NCBI GenBank assembly: GCA_934754425.1 | Contig: CAKVIN010000008.1 | Span: 1 to 64,000, forward strand | Direction of reading: 5' to 3' | Source of the DNA: an uncultured Candidatus Melainabacteria bacterium | GTDB taxonomy: Bacteria; Cyanobacteriota; Vampirovibrionia; Gastranaerophilales; Gastranaerophilaceae | Length of the DNA stretch: 64,000 nt | In this document: piece after piece, positions 34,590-43,406 of the stretch | Layout: each line of letters opens with the position of its first letter | Position numbering within the stretch: position 1 is the first letter of the stretch | Position numbers and translations under genes: made by a program | The notes under the pieces: model-generated | What the model saw: the letters and a program-made list of their open reading frames with translations, nothing else | Database searches by the model: none | What the model was told of the DNA's origin: nothing

Positions 34590-34838
34590 ATGGCAATCGG
34601 AGCAAGAGATTATATTGACAAATTATTAGTCAAGAAATACGCAGATGAAAAAGTAGACAATCATGAAGCAATGGCATCTATGATTGATCCAAACAAAATG
34701 CTTGAGGCAATGAATGACGTTGCAGCAATTCAACGTAACATGTTTATGTTATCTCAAAAACTTTGTTCTACTTGTTATGCAATCAACGCAAAAGCAGCAA
34801 GATATCAAAAACGTGAAATGGAAATGGGCGAAGGCTAG
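34590..34838 (+). CDS. Small conserved-type hypothetical protein
   Basis: An 82-residue helical protein (MAIGARDYIDKLLVKKYADE onward) with a CSTC-like pair in LSQKLCSTCYAINAKAA. No family is recognised. The start used has AAGGGGAC before it; a longer frame opening upstream runs through the promoter element and is unlikely. It carries the bipartite element, so it may be in the same regulon as the HEAT and JAMM proteins. It converges on and overlaps by 4 nt the next gene. Confidence 0.65.
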   Translation: MAIGARDYIDKLLVKKYADEKVDNHEAMASMIDPNKMLEAMNDVAAIQRNMFMLSQKLCSTCYAINAKAARYQKREMEMGEG

Positions 34839-35914
34839 ATATTTTTATCTACCACAACTTTGTGAAGTCCTTTTGGACTGTCAACATTGCGTTTTAATTT
34901 TAATGCAATTTCCAGTGCTAATTGCTGACAAATAAGAACATTCGCAAACATTTGCTGAATTTCATTGTCACAAACGATATTTATATTATAATCTGGATTT
35001 AATTCCTCATCTTTTGGGCCAATAATAATGATTTTAGGGTTATAATCTACTTTAATTTTTTGTAAATTAGCAACGGAGCGTTTTGAGATCTTGTCGACTG
35101 AAATATACATTAATGTTGCTTTATTATTCAATACTGCAACATGCCCGTGCATAAATTCACCTAAAATAGCAGCACTGATATTTTTATAAGAAGTTTCTTT
35201 GATTTTCAAAGCCGCTTCTTTTGCTAAAGAATAAGATATTCCATCTGCTGTAATAACAATAAGTTTTTCTTTAGATAAAATTTTTGCAAGTTTTTTGATT
35301 TCTTCTCTTTTTGCAAGAGCTTTATCAATTACAGCCGGTAAGGTGAATAAGGATTTTTTGTATTCTGCAGTCGCATCTTTTCCGTGCACTTTTTCAATAA
35401 GCTTAAGTGAAATTAGTATTAAACACAGCATTTGTGAAGTAAAAGATTTTGTAGCTGCAATACCATTTTCCACACCTGCGTGGCAAGCTACTTGATAATC
35501 ACAGATATTCCAAATAGTAGAATCTTCGTTGTTTGTAATACAAAGTGTTGCAAGATTAGAATTTTCTTTAACTTTTTCAACACATTTAATCGTATCTGAT
35601 GTTTCTCCGGATTGAGTTATAAATATATATAACGTATTTTCATCATGTGGAATTACATTTTTAAGAAGAAATTCGCTGGAATATATTGCCCTTGATTCTA
35701 TTTTAGAAAATTTTTCCAACAAATCTACCGCAAATCTTGCACAATGATAAGAAGAACCACTCGCTACAAGTACAATTTTTGTAATATTATCCGGCAAATT
35801 AATTTTAATTTCACCGGTTTCGGGATTAATATATTTCAATAATATATATGGAATAATTTTTGATTGTTCAGCAATTTCCAATTCCATATTGGTTTTTACT
35901 TTTTTATTAAACAT
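34835..35914 (-). CDS. SIS-domain sugar isomerase/aminotransferase (GlmS isomerase-half-like)
   Basis: A 359-residue protein resembling the C-terminal half of glucosamine-6-phosphate synthase. It has two SIS domains: LVASGSSYHCARFAVDLL with FITQSGETSDTIKCV, and EAALKIKETSYKNISAAILG with EFMHGHVAVL. The glutaminase half is absent, so it may deaminate or deglycate a sugar phosphate, as AgaS/FrlB-type proteins do. The substrate cannot be fixed. It lacks membrane segments. AAGGTGAAAGAGC precedes the ATG. Confidence 0.8.
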   Translation of the reverse strand: MFNKKVKTNMELEIAEQSKIIPYILLKYINPETGEIKINLPDNITKIVLVASGSSYHCARFAVDLLEKFSKIESRAIYSSEFLLKNVIPHDENTLYIFITQSGETSDTIKCVEKVKENSNLATLCITNNEDSTIWNICDYQVACHAGVENGIAATKSFTSQMLCLILISLKLIEKVHGKDATAEYKKSLFTLPAVIDKALAKREEIKKLAKILSKEKLIVITADGISYSLAKEAALKIKETSYKNISAAILGEFMHGHVAVLNNKATLMYISVDKISKRSVANLQKIKVDYNPKIIIIGPKDEELNPDYNINIVCDNEIQQMFANVLICQQLALEIALKLKRNVDSPKGLHKVVVDKNI

Positions 35915-35962
35915 GCTCTTTCACCTTATGTTCTTATTGTAACATGTTTTTTCAACAATTTG

Positions 35963-36121
35963 TTATTTTTTATACGAGTCTTCTAACTTAGATTTAATCA
36001 TTTTCATCTCTTCTCTTGTTAAAAAGGAAGAAAATCTCATAAACTCATACATAGCATCATCATAAGAATATTGTCTACGTTCAACTTTTTGCAGCCATTC
36101 TCGGACTTCTTTAGTTATCAT
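35963..36121 (-). CDS. Short hypothetical protein (52 residues)
   Basis: A small charged helical protein: MITKEVREWLQKVERRQYS followed by YDDAMYEFMRFSSF and a lysine-rich end. GGAGAAGTT precedes the ATG, and the frame is clean to a TAA. It is too short for confident family assignment. It lies between the SIS gene and bioB on the same strand and may be an independent small gene. Confidence 0.55.
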   Translation of the reverse strand: MITKEVREWLQKVERRQYSYDDAMYEFMRFSSFLTREEMKMIKSKLEDSYKK

Positions 36122-36253
36122 AACTTCTCCATTTAAATATTTTTACTTATTTCATATGTTTTTCTTGAAATTTCTGGAGCATTTTTGCCCACGTTCAGTT
36201 TCGTGAGCCAAAATTTCTGAATTGATTTTATTTATTATTTATTCCATTATTTA

Positions 36254-36280
36254 CGGCAAAATCAATTTTTGATTTTGCCG
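36254..36280. terminator. Hairpin after bioB
   Basis: CGGCAAAATCAA and TTGATTTTGCCG form a perfect 12-bp stem with a 3-nt loop. It lies just beyond the bioB stop and can serve as its terminator, though the T-tail is weak. Confidence 0.6.
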
Positions 36281-36303
36281 CATAATGTCATTATTTATTA
36301 TTG

Positions 36304-37227
36304 TTATCTAACAGTTGTTAAACCCATTTCTTCAAGCATTCTTTTGTCTTCTTTAGTTTCAACACCATCAGTTGTTAAATAATCACCAGCAAGAAGTCCG
36401 TTAATGCCTGCTCTCAAACCAAGTTCTTGCATTTCCTTAGACAATCTGGTTTTTCTTCCGCCTGCATATCTCAAAATAGCATTAGGAAGAACAAGTCTAA
36501 AAATGCAAATTGTTCTGATAACTTCTTCTTCTGTAATTTTATCTTCATAACCTTCTAATGGAGTACCCTTAATCGGATTCAAAACATTTATCGGAACAGT
36601 TTTTGGATTAAGCTCAGCTAGAGAAAGCGCCATATCAATTCTGTCTTCTCTTGATTCGCCCATACCTAAAATAACACCGGTACAAGCTTCTATACCGTTT
36701 TCTTCAATCATTTTCACAGTCTTAATTCTGTCTTCAAAATCGTGTGTTGTACAGATTTCTTTGTGGAAATTCTTTGAAGTATTAATATTGTGATTAAATC
36801 TTTCAACACCGGCTTCTTTGATTTGCTTAATTTGTTCTTCATTTAACAAGCCTAAAGATGCGCAACAGTGAATACCTTCAATTGAAGCAACAGCCTTAAT
36901 CATTTCTAAGATTTTTCCAAAATCATCGCCGCCTTCACTTCTTCCGGATGTTACAATACAAAATCTTGAAGCCCCGTTTTCTTTTGCTTTAATTGCAGCT
37001 TGACGAACCTCTTCAACTTCCATCAATGGATGGCAAGAAATTTCTGCGTGGTTATGTATGCTTTGAGAACAGTATTTGCAGTTTTCACCGCATTTACCGG
37101 TTCTTGCACTAATGATAGAACAAACTTCTACTTCATTCTTAAAATGTTCCTTGGTAACTTTTTCCGCTTTAGAAATAAGCTCTTCCAAGTCCATATCATA
37201 TAATTTTAATAGTTCTTCTTTATTCAT
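36304..37227 (-). CDS. bioB: Biotin synthase
   Basis: A radical-SAM enzyme that inserts sulfur into dethiobiotin. The 307 residues include the CGENCKYCSQS cluster motif (CxxxCxxC), GASRFCIVTSGRS, and HNINTSKNFHKEICTTHDF, with NPIKGTPLE late. The start used (MNKEELLKLYD) follows AAAGGAAAAAA. An upstream in-frame ATG runs through the repeat region. No other bio genes are adjacent. The nearby nadA and mnmA also concern iron-sulfur/sulfur chemistry, though this may be chance. Confidence 0.95.
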   Translation of the reverse strand: MNKEELLKLYDMDLEELISKAEKVTKEHFKNEVEVCSIISARTGKCGENCKYCSQSIHNHAEISCHPLMEVEEVRQAAIKAKENGASRFCIVTSGRSEGGDDFGKILEMIKAVASIEGIHCCASLGLLNEEQIKQIKEAGVERFNHNINTSKNFHKEICTTHDFEDRIKTVKMIEENGIEACTGVILGMGESREDRIDMALSLAELNPKTVPINVLNPIKGTPLEGYEDKITEEEVIRTICIFRLVLPNAILRYAGGRKTRLSKEMQELGLRAGINGLLAGDYLTTDGVETKEDKRMLEEMGLTTVR

Positions 37228-37261
37228 AATTTTTTCCTTTTGCCCCATCATTGGCACTAAT

Positions 37262-37412
37262 AATTTTAATAAAAACTGGATTGCCACGACTCTAACGAGT
37301 CGCACAATGACGCCTCATTTATAGTTTCACGCTACGTCATTGCGAGCGTATTGTATTTTACATTCAGAATTTTAGCTAGTAAGTATAATATAAAGCGAAG
37401 CAATCCAGTTAC
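37262..37412. repeat. TGCTTCG/CGCAATGACG element, copy 4 (compound)
   Basis: GGATTGCCACGACTC, ACGAGTCGCACAATGACGC, then CGTCATTGCGAGCGT and AAAGCGAAGCAATCCAG form two nested inverted pairs. It fills the bioB-mnmA spacer; no gene is visible here. Confidence 0.7.
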
Positions 37413-37465
37413 TTAATTTGTAAGTCTGCTTTAAACATCTTGATTGCCACAAAATATTTTAGCCT

Positions 37466-38545
37466 TTATTCTCCAGCCTTAATAATTCCGCCACCTAAAA
37501 CAACATCACCATCATACAATACAACAGACTGCCCAGGAGCAATTGATTTTTGCATATCTTCAAATACAACTTCAACTTCTCCATTTTCTAACGGTCTTGC
37601 TGTAACATTTGTAGGCTGTTGAGTTGAACGTATTTTTGCCTGACATTTAATCTCTTTATCAAGATTTTCAATTGACAACCAGCTCATATCAAAAGCAACT
37701 AATCTATCTTTAAAAGTTTTATCCTTGAAACCAACAACAACCTCGTTTGTTTCGTTTCTTAATTCAACAACATAAAGAGGTTCTGAAGCTGCAATACCTA
37801 AACCTTTGCGCTGTCCGATTGTATAATTCCAAATGCCTTCATGTTCTCCAAGAATTTTTCCGTCTGTATCAACAATATTACCCTTTTTAGGTTCTACGTG
37901 AAGTAATTCGTTGTAATCTCCTGCATAAAAATCTTGAGAATCAGGTTTATCAGCAACTTGAAGCCCAAAACTTTTTGCTTTTTCACGAATTTCTTCTTTT
38001 GTGTAACCGCCTAGTGGTAACATGATTTTTTCAAGTTGATCTTGTCTTAAGCGATATAAGAAATATGATTGATCTTTATGAGGGCTAACTCCACGTAGAA
38101 GTTGCCATCTGCCGTTTTCACCTTTTTCAATTCTTGCATAATGACCTGTTGCGAATTTATCAAATTTAATACCATTCATTTTCGCTAAAGATGGCAAAAT
38201 ATCAAATTTAATAAGTGAATTGCACCAAATACAAGGGTTTGGGGTTCTACCTGCTAGATATTCTTTTTTGAAATTCTTTAAAACGATTTCATCATATTGA
38301 GCTGCGCAATCAAAAACATGGAATTCAATACCTATTTCTTCGCAAATTTTTCTGGCTGCTTCAATATCTTCTTTTTCATCAGGTCCAAGACAAGCTCCGT
38401 GTGTAGAAACTTTCATATTTTTCATAACACCCTTGTCACCCCAAATTGCCATTGTAGCGCCAATTACATTGTGACCTGCTTCTTTTAATAATTTGGCTGT
38501 TGTAGAAGAATCAACTCCTCCTGACATTCCGACTAATATATCCAT
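37466..38545 (-). CDS. mnmA: tRNA 2-thiouridine synthesizing protein MnmA
   Basis: MnmA adds the 2-thio group to wobble uridine in tRNAs for Lys, Glu and Gln. The 359 residues show the PP-loop GMSGGVDSS, the catalytic cysteine region PNPCIWCNSLIKF, and FATGHYARI. They also show SPHKDQSYFLYRL and the family's GQRKGLGI. It starts 3 nt after the nadA stop, so the two form an operon. Confidence 0.95.
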   Translation of the reverse strand: MDILVGMSGGVDSSTTAKLLKEAGHNVIGATMAIWGDKGVMKNMKVSTHGACLGPDEKEDIEAARKICEEIGIEFHVFDCAAQYDEIVLKNFKKEYLAGRTPNPCIWCNSLIKFDILPSLAKMNGIKFDKFATGHYARIEKGENGRWQLLRGVSPHKDQSYFLYRLRQDQLEKIMLPLGGYTKEEIREKAKSFGLQVADKPDSQDFYAGDYNELLHVEPKKGNIVDTDGKILGEHEGIWNYTIGQRKGLGIAASEPLYVVELRNETNEVVVGFKDKTFKDRLVAFDMSWLSIENLDKEIKCQAKIRSTQQPTNVTARPLENGEVEVVFEDMQKSIAPGQSVVLYDGDVVLGGGIIKAGE

Positions 38546-38548
38546 AAA

Positions 38549-39457
38549 TTAAGCATTTGCTCCTATCATCATTCTATTAATACATTCGTAAGCTTTCTTT
38601 TCAACATCAGGATTTACAGTAATCTCGTGTTGTTCATCACGTAAAGCTAAATAAATATCTTCGAGAGAATTCCATTTCATGTTTTTACAAATAATATCAT
38701 CTCTAATCAGGTGGAATTCTTTTTGCGGATAATCACGTTTAAGCCTGTCAAGTACACCTTTTTCTGTCGCAATCACAAATTCTTTTTCAGAAGAATTCGT
38801 AACATAATCCATTATTTCTTTTGTAGAGCCGACAAAATCAGAAATTTCTGAAACAGAAGTGTGGCACTCCGGATGAGCAAGAATTTTTGCATTCGGATAA
38901 TTTTTACGAGCTTCCGCAATATCTTCTGTTCTAATTCTTAAGTGTGTCGGACAAAATCCGTTATATGGAATAACTTTTATATTCCCTAATTTCTTTTCTA
39001 CCCATTTACCTAAATATGTATCAGGTAAGAAAAGAATTTCTTTTACTCCTAAACTTTGAACAACTTTTACGGCATTTGAACTCGTACAACAAATATCACA
39101 TTCAGCCTTAACTTCTGCGGTCGAATTTATATAACAAACTGCAGGAACATTTGGATGTTTTGCTCTAAATTCTCTTAGTTGTTCTACATTAACCATATCC
39201 GCCATGAAACATCCGGAATTCATATTTGGTAATAACACTTTTTTATCAGGATTAAGAAGCTTTGCAGATTGAGCCATAAAATGAACCCCTGCAAAAACTA
39301 TAATATCAGCATTTGTTTCTTTCGCTTTTTTACTCAAATAAAATGAATCACCAACATAGTCAGAAACTTCATCAATTTCTACCGGTTGATAACAATGAGT
39401 TAATATAATTGCATTTTTTTCTTTTTTTAATCTTTTTATTTCTTTTATGTAATTCAT
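38549..39457 (-). CDS. nadA: Quinolinate synthase A
   Basis: A [4Fe-4S] enzyme of de novo NAD synthesis, condensing iminoaspartate with dihydroxyacetone phosphate. The 302 residues include ILTHCYQPVEIDEVSDYVGD, FMAQSAKLLNPDKKVLLPN and MNSGCFMADM. They also include GFCPTHLRI and HPECHTSV, which supply the iron-sulfur cysteines. The start used (MNYIKEIKRL) follows AAGGTTAGTT; a longer frame upstream is unlikely. nadB and nadC are not in the window. Confidence 0.95.
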   Translation of the reverse strand: MNYIKEIKRLKKEKNAIILTHCYQPVEIDEVSDYVGDSFYLSKKAKETNADIIVFAGVHFMAQSAKLLNPDKKVLLPNMNSGCFMADMVNVEQLREFRAKHPNVPAVCYINSTAEVKAECDICCTSSNAVKVVQSLGVKEILFLPDTYLGKWVEKKLGNIKVIPYNGFCPTHLRIRTEDIAEARKNYPNAKILAHPECHTSVSEISDFVGSTKEIMDYVTNSSEKEFVIATEKGVLDRLKRDYPQKEFHLIRDDIICKNMKWNSLEDIYLALRDEQHEITVNPDVEKKAYECINRMMIGANA

Positions 39458-39618
39458 AACTAACCTTCCGAATTTTATATTAACATAAAATTTCTCACAT
39501 GCTACTAATTTAATTGAGATTATTGCGTATGCAGATTTGTTTATAAATTTATTTACATTTTGTAAAAAAATACTAGCAAAAAAAATTTTTATGTGTTTTA
39601 TAGAAGTAGGAAGCTTAT

Positions 39619-41016
39619 ATGAGAATAATATCAACTTTTATAAATCCTCCTATAATACGGCTAAACGCTCTAAAAACAAAGGGTGAAGAAAATGTTGCAG
39701 TTCAAAACCGCTCTACACTTGCACCACTTGCTTGTGACACTGTTTCTTTTGGCAGAACTGCTGAAAATGCAGAAGCATTACGTCTGCTTATGCAATACGG
39801 TATACCGGATATGTATTCCGGAAAAACAATTATTGATCCCAAATTTTTAGAAAAACTTTATTCAAGACGTGCGTTTTCAAGAAACATAAGAAGTGTTGTA
39901 AAAACCCTTAAACCTTTTGAAGACAGCTTACATACAATAGAAAGACAATTCTTTTCTATTGTCAAAGGTTTTACAAAAATCAATCCTAATTATAAATTAG
40001 AAGATGTTATCCATAAAATTGCTCCGGAATATAATAGACAACTTATTGAAGTTCAACAACCGATTTTTGATGAATTGACGGAGATGTCATATTTGATGCC
40101 ACCAAAACAAAAAGCAGAATTTGATTCTTTGATGGAAGTAATACATAAAAAAGTCAATTATGAGCCGATTACACAACCGTTTAGCGCAAAAGAATTTCAA
40201 TACAAATTACAAAGAATTGCGGATGATAATGCAAACAAAAATAATCCTGTAGAAAATGGCATTTTGAAAAAAATGATTCAAATGGCAAAAAAAATTCCGG
40301 AAAAAACAGAGGCAGAAGTTGACGCTGCGAATATAAAATCAAGAGCCAGAAGAAATAAAAAAATAAAACAACAGCGAACTGTGATACGCAAAAGAGCAGA
40401 TATTTTAACTCAAATAGAGTTATTGAGAACTGGAACTGTTTTGGAGTCAGATAGAGATTTAACAAATTTATTTGCTCAAACTCGCTCTAAAATTTATAAC
40501 ATTCCTTTAGTTGTTCCATTTAATCGCAAATCTTTTATTTATGAACTTCAAAAAATCACAGATACTTTAGCTGATAAAAAATTTGCTCATTGCATGATTA
40601 AAATTGCAAGAAAACTTCCTACTTCACATGAAAACTTGGCTGCATTTGTCATGAAATGTCAGGATTATTCATCCGATAAAATCGGATATTGTATGGTTAA
40701 TGGTTCTGCCGGAAGTATAGAACACTTATTACCGTTTTCTAAAAAAGGTAAAGATTGTATAGAAAATTATGGTCTTACAACGGCTTATTATAATTCAGAA
40801 CGTGGAGAACGTGCTATGGAGCAACAATTAATTTTGCATCCGGAAACATATGAAAATTGCCAAAAACAAGTTGATAGATTGATAGAATTATGTAATAAAG
40901 GGGTATTTAAAAAAGTTGGATTATCCAAGTGTTATATTTTAAATTTTGTAAGAACAATGTACAGACTATCACCAGAGGATAATAAAATGAGATTGAATGT
41001 TGATAAATTAAAATAA
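39619..41016 (+). CDS. Large orphan protein with HNH-like C-terminal motif
   Basis: A 465-residue helical protein. It has a disordered N-terminus ending in DTVSFGRTAENAE, a helical middle rich in Lys and Arg, and at ~360-410 an HNH-like segment: GSIEHLLPFSKKGKDCIENYG followed by TTAYYNSERG. This resembles the 'EH..P.SKGG......NL......N..RG' core of HNH nucleases. The zinc CxxC pairs are missing, so nuclease activity is uncertain. The short 'SFG[RK]' motif in the N-terminus recurs as PSFRK in the 501-residue orphan at 57.2 kb. TAGGAAGC precedes the ATG. Confidence 0.6.
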   Translation: MRIISTFINPPIIRLNALKTKGEENVAVQNRSTLAPLACDTVSFGRTAENAEALRLLMQYGIPDMYSGKTIIDPKFLEKLYSRRAFSRNIRSVVKTLKPFEDSLHTIERQFFSIVKGFTKINPNYKLEDVIHKIAPEYNRQLIEVQQPIFDELTEMSYLMPPKQKAEFDSLMEVIHKKVNYEPITQPFSAKEFQYKLQRIADDNANKNNPVENGILKKMIQMAKKIPEKTEAEVDAANIKSRARRNKKIKQQRTVIRKRADILTQIELLRTGTVLESDRDLTNLFAQTRSKIYNIPLVVPFNRKSFIYELQKITDTLADKKFAHCMIKIARKLPTSHENLAAFVMKCQDYSSDKIGYCMVNGSAGSIEHLLPFSKKGKDCIENYGLTTAYYNSERGERAMEQQLILHPETYENCQKQVDRLIELCNKGVFKKVGLSKCYILNFVRTMYRLSPEDNKMRLNVDKLK

Positions 41017-41053
41017 TGTAGCAGAAGTTTAAAAAATATGTTATTATTATATT

Positions 41054-41860
41054 ATGAAGTCAATAAAAGAAGTTTCGGTAGAATCAAAAATATTAAAAAG
41101 ATTACAAAATCGTCCTGAATGTTTGAAGCTTGTCAATTATTTAATTAATGATGAAGAGTTACAAGAGATGCAGGATTACGCCAATAATGTTTCAATCAAA
41201 CGTCTTGGCTACAATGACCATGGCCCTGTTCATATGAGGCAAGTTACTGCAAATTCCATCAAAATGCTTAATATATTGCATGAATGTGGTATTCAAACAT
41301 CATTAGAGAAAGAAGAGATTGGTACATTTGATGATAGCATGTGTGCCTTAATTCTTGCTGGATTTATGCATGATTTGGGCATGATGATTGGTCGCCAAGG
41401 GCATGAAGAAATGTCCGTAATTTTAGCAAAGCCTATTGTTGAGCGAGCTTTGATGGAAGTTTTCCCACATGACTTACACAAAAGAGTTGTTATTCGTTCT
41501 GTTGTAATAGAAGCTATTATTGGGCACATGGCATCAAGAAAAATTCATTCAACAGAAGCAGGAATCATCCTGATTGCCGATGGTTGTGATATGACCAAAG
41601 GTAGAGCTAGAATTCCTCTTTCGATTAACACAATGCCAAAAGTTGGTGATATTCATAAATATTCTGCTAATGCAATCAACAGAATTAGAATTCAACACGG
41701 TGAAAGAAAGCCAATTAAGATTTCTGTCGAAATGTCAGCGGATGTTGGATTTTTCCAAGTAGAAGAAGTTTTGATTACAAAAATCGATTCTAGTCCGGCA
41801 AAACAGTTTGTGGAATTATACGCCGGTGTTGAAGGGCAAGAAGCGAAGTGTTATTTGTAG
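41054..41860 (+). CDS. HD-domain phosphohydrolase
   Basis: A 268-residue protein with an HD domain: HMRQVTANSIKML near residue 60, the HD pair in AGFMHDLGMMIG, GHMASRKIHSTEAG, and LIADGCDMTKGRAR, where the last Asp lies. These metal-binding residues are typical of phosphohydrolases on nucleotides. The substrate is unknown. The ATG is exactly 6 nt after an extended -10 (TGTTATTAT) with no Shine-Dalgarno, so a leaderless mRNA is predicted. Confidence 0.8.
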   Translation: MKSIKEVSVESKILKRLQNRPECLKLVNYLINDEELQEMQDYANNVSIKRLGYNDHGPVHMRQVTANSIKMLNILHECGIQTSLEKEEIGTFDDSMCALILAGFMHDLGMMIGRQGHEEMSVILAKPIVERALMEVFPHDLHKRVVIRSVVIEAIIGHMASRKIHSTEAGIILIADGCDMTKGRARIPLSINTMPKVGDIHKYSANAINRIRIQHGERKPIKISVEMSADVGFFQVEEVLITKIDSSPAKQFVELYAGVEGQEAKCYL

Positions 41861-41864
41861 GAAA

Positions 41865-42305
41865 TCGTTAAAACGTCTTTAAGTCGTTAGGTCGTTAAGA
41901 CGTTAAGTTCATTTAAATTTTTTCATTTAAGCATTCGATATATATATTTTTTTTATATGAGCGCAAGCGAATTATACGAACTCAAAGACTTAACGACTTA
42001 ATGCCTTAAAGACTTAAAGTTCATTTAAATTTTTTCATTTAAGCATTCGATATATATATTTTTTTATATGAGCGCAAGCGAATTATACGAACTTAAAGAC
42101 TTAACGACTTAATGCCTTAAAGACTTAAAGTTCATTTAAATTTTTTTATTTAAAAACTCGACATATATTATATGATATATGAGCGCAAGCGAATTATACG
42201 AACTTAAAGACCTAACGTCTTAACGACTTAACGACGTTAAAACGACTTAAAGACTTAACGACGTTATAACGACTTAAAGACGTTATAACAACCTAACCAC
42301 TTTTT
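41865..42305. repeat. Array of three ~112-bp tandem repeats with GACTTAACG borders
   Basis: Three copies start near 41905, 42018 and 42129 (periods 113 and 111). Each has AAGTTCATTTAAATTTTTT, an ATATATAT tract, GAGCGCAAGCGAATTATACG and a border of GACTTAACGACTTAA units. Each copy also contains an ATG-led 14-codon frame (MSASELYELKDLT plus Thr or Ser). The right edge decays into GACGTTAAAACG units before thrC. No gene and no CRISPR-type spacer is present. Confidence 0.85.
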
Positions 42306-42346
42306 TTGTTGTATAATTTTCATGTACACAAAAAGAGGATTTAGTT

Positions 42347-43405
42347 ATGTATTACGAAGGATTGATTAATAAGTACAGAAAATATTTGCCGGTTACGGAT
42401 TCAACTCCGGTTGTTACATTGAATGAAGGTAACACACCTTTGATTAAAGCAGAAAATTTGGCTAAGAAGATTGGCTTAGAAGCAAATATTTATCTTAAAT
42501 TTGAAGGATGCAATCCTACGGGTAGCTTTAAAGACCGTGGCATGACAATGGCGGTTACAAAAGCTAAAGAAGCAGGAGCTGGTGCTATAATTTGTGCTTC
42601 TACCGGTAATACATCTGCTTCTGCTGCTGCATATGGTGCAAGAGCAGGTATAAAAACTTTTGTATTGATCCCTGATGGTTATATTGCTCTTGGAAAATTA
42701 TCACAAGCAATGATGTATGGTGCAGAAATTATTGCTATTCAAGGCAATTTTGACCAAGCTTTAGACTGTGTTAGAGAAATCTCTGCAACTCATCCGATTA
42801 CGTTGGTAAACTCTGTTAACCCATATAGAATTGAAGGACAAAAAACCGGCGCATTTGAAATTTGTGATGCATTAGGTAAAGCTCCTGAATATCATTTTAT
42901 TCCTGTTGGAAACGCAGGTAATATTACTGCATATTGGAAAGGTTATAAGGAATATTTTGCAGAAGGTACTATTAAAAATCTTCCTAAGATGATGGGCTTT
43001 GAGGCAGAAGGTTCTGCAGCAATCGTTAGAGGGGAAAGAATTCTTAAGCCTGAAACTTTGGCAACTGCTATCAGAATCGGTAACCCTGCAAGCTGGAAAC
43101 AAGCCGAAGCTGCTAGAGATGAAAGCAAGGGTAAAATCGGTTGTGTTTCTGATGAAAAGATTGTTGAAGCTTATAAAATGCTTGCGTCTACAGAAGGTGT
43201 TCTTTGTGAACCTGCAAGTGCGGCTTCTGTTGCGGGACTTATTCAAGCTCATTCTCAAGGTCTTGTTGAAGCAGGAACTGATATTGTATGTATCTTGACA
43301 GGTAACGGTTTGAAAGACCCTGACAATGCAATTAAATATTCTAACGCTGATGTTAAGAAAACATCTTCAGAGATTAATGACGTATTAAGAGCGATGGGTA
43401 TTTAG
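42347..43405 (+). CDS. thrC: Threonine synthase
   Basis: A PLP enzyme converting O-phosphohomoserine to threonine. The 352 residues match the short, plant/archaeal-independent bacterial type. The PLP lysine is in [12 protein letters not shown], the phosphate-binding loop is [19 protein letters not shown], and there are a late EPASAAS and [23 protein letters not shown] precedes the ATG. It is followed after one base by proB, an unusual pairing of two separate amino-acid pathways in one operon. Confidence 0.95.
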   Translation: MYYEGLINKYRKYLPVTDSTPVVTLNEGNTPLIKAENLAKKIGLEANIYLKFEGCNPTGSFKDRGMTMAVTKAKEAGAGAIICASTGNTSASAAAYGARAGIKTFVLIPDGYIALGKLSQAMMYGAEIIAIQGNFDQALDCVREISATHPITLVNSVNPYRIEGQKTGAFEICDALGKAPEYHFIPVGNAGNITAYWKGYKEYFAEGTIKNLPKMMGFEAEGSAAIVRGERILKPETLATAIRIGNPASWKQAEAARDESKGKIGCVSDEKIVEAYKMLASTEGVLCEPASAASVAGLIQAHSQGLVEAGTDIVCILTGNGLKDPDNAIKYSNADVKKTSSEINDVLRAMGI

Positions 43406-43406
43406 T

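Noticed and set aside
41865..42305. CRISPR array
   Set aside because: Units are about 112 bp, adjoin directly and differ only by small changes; there are no short repeats with unique spacers and no cas genes.
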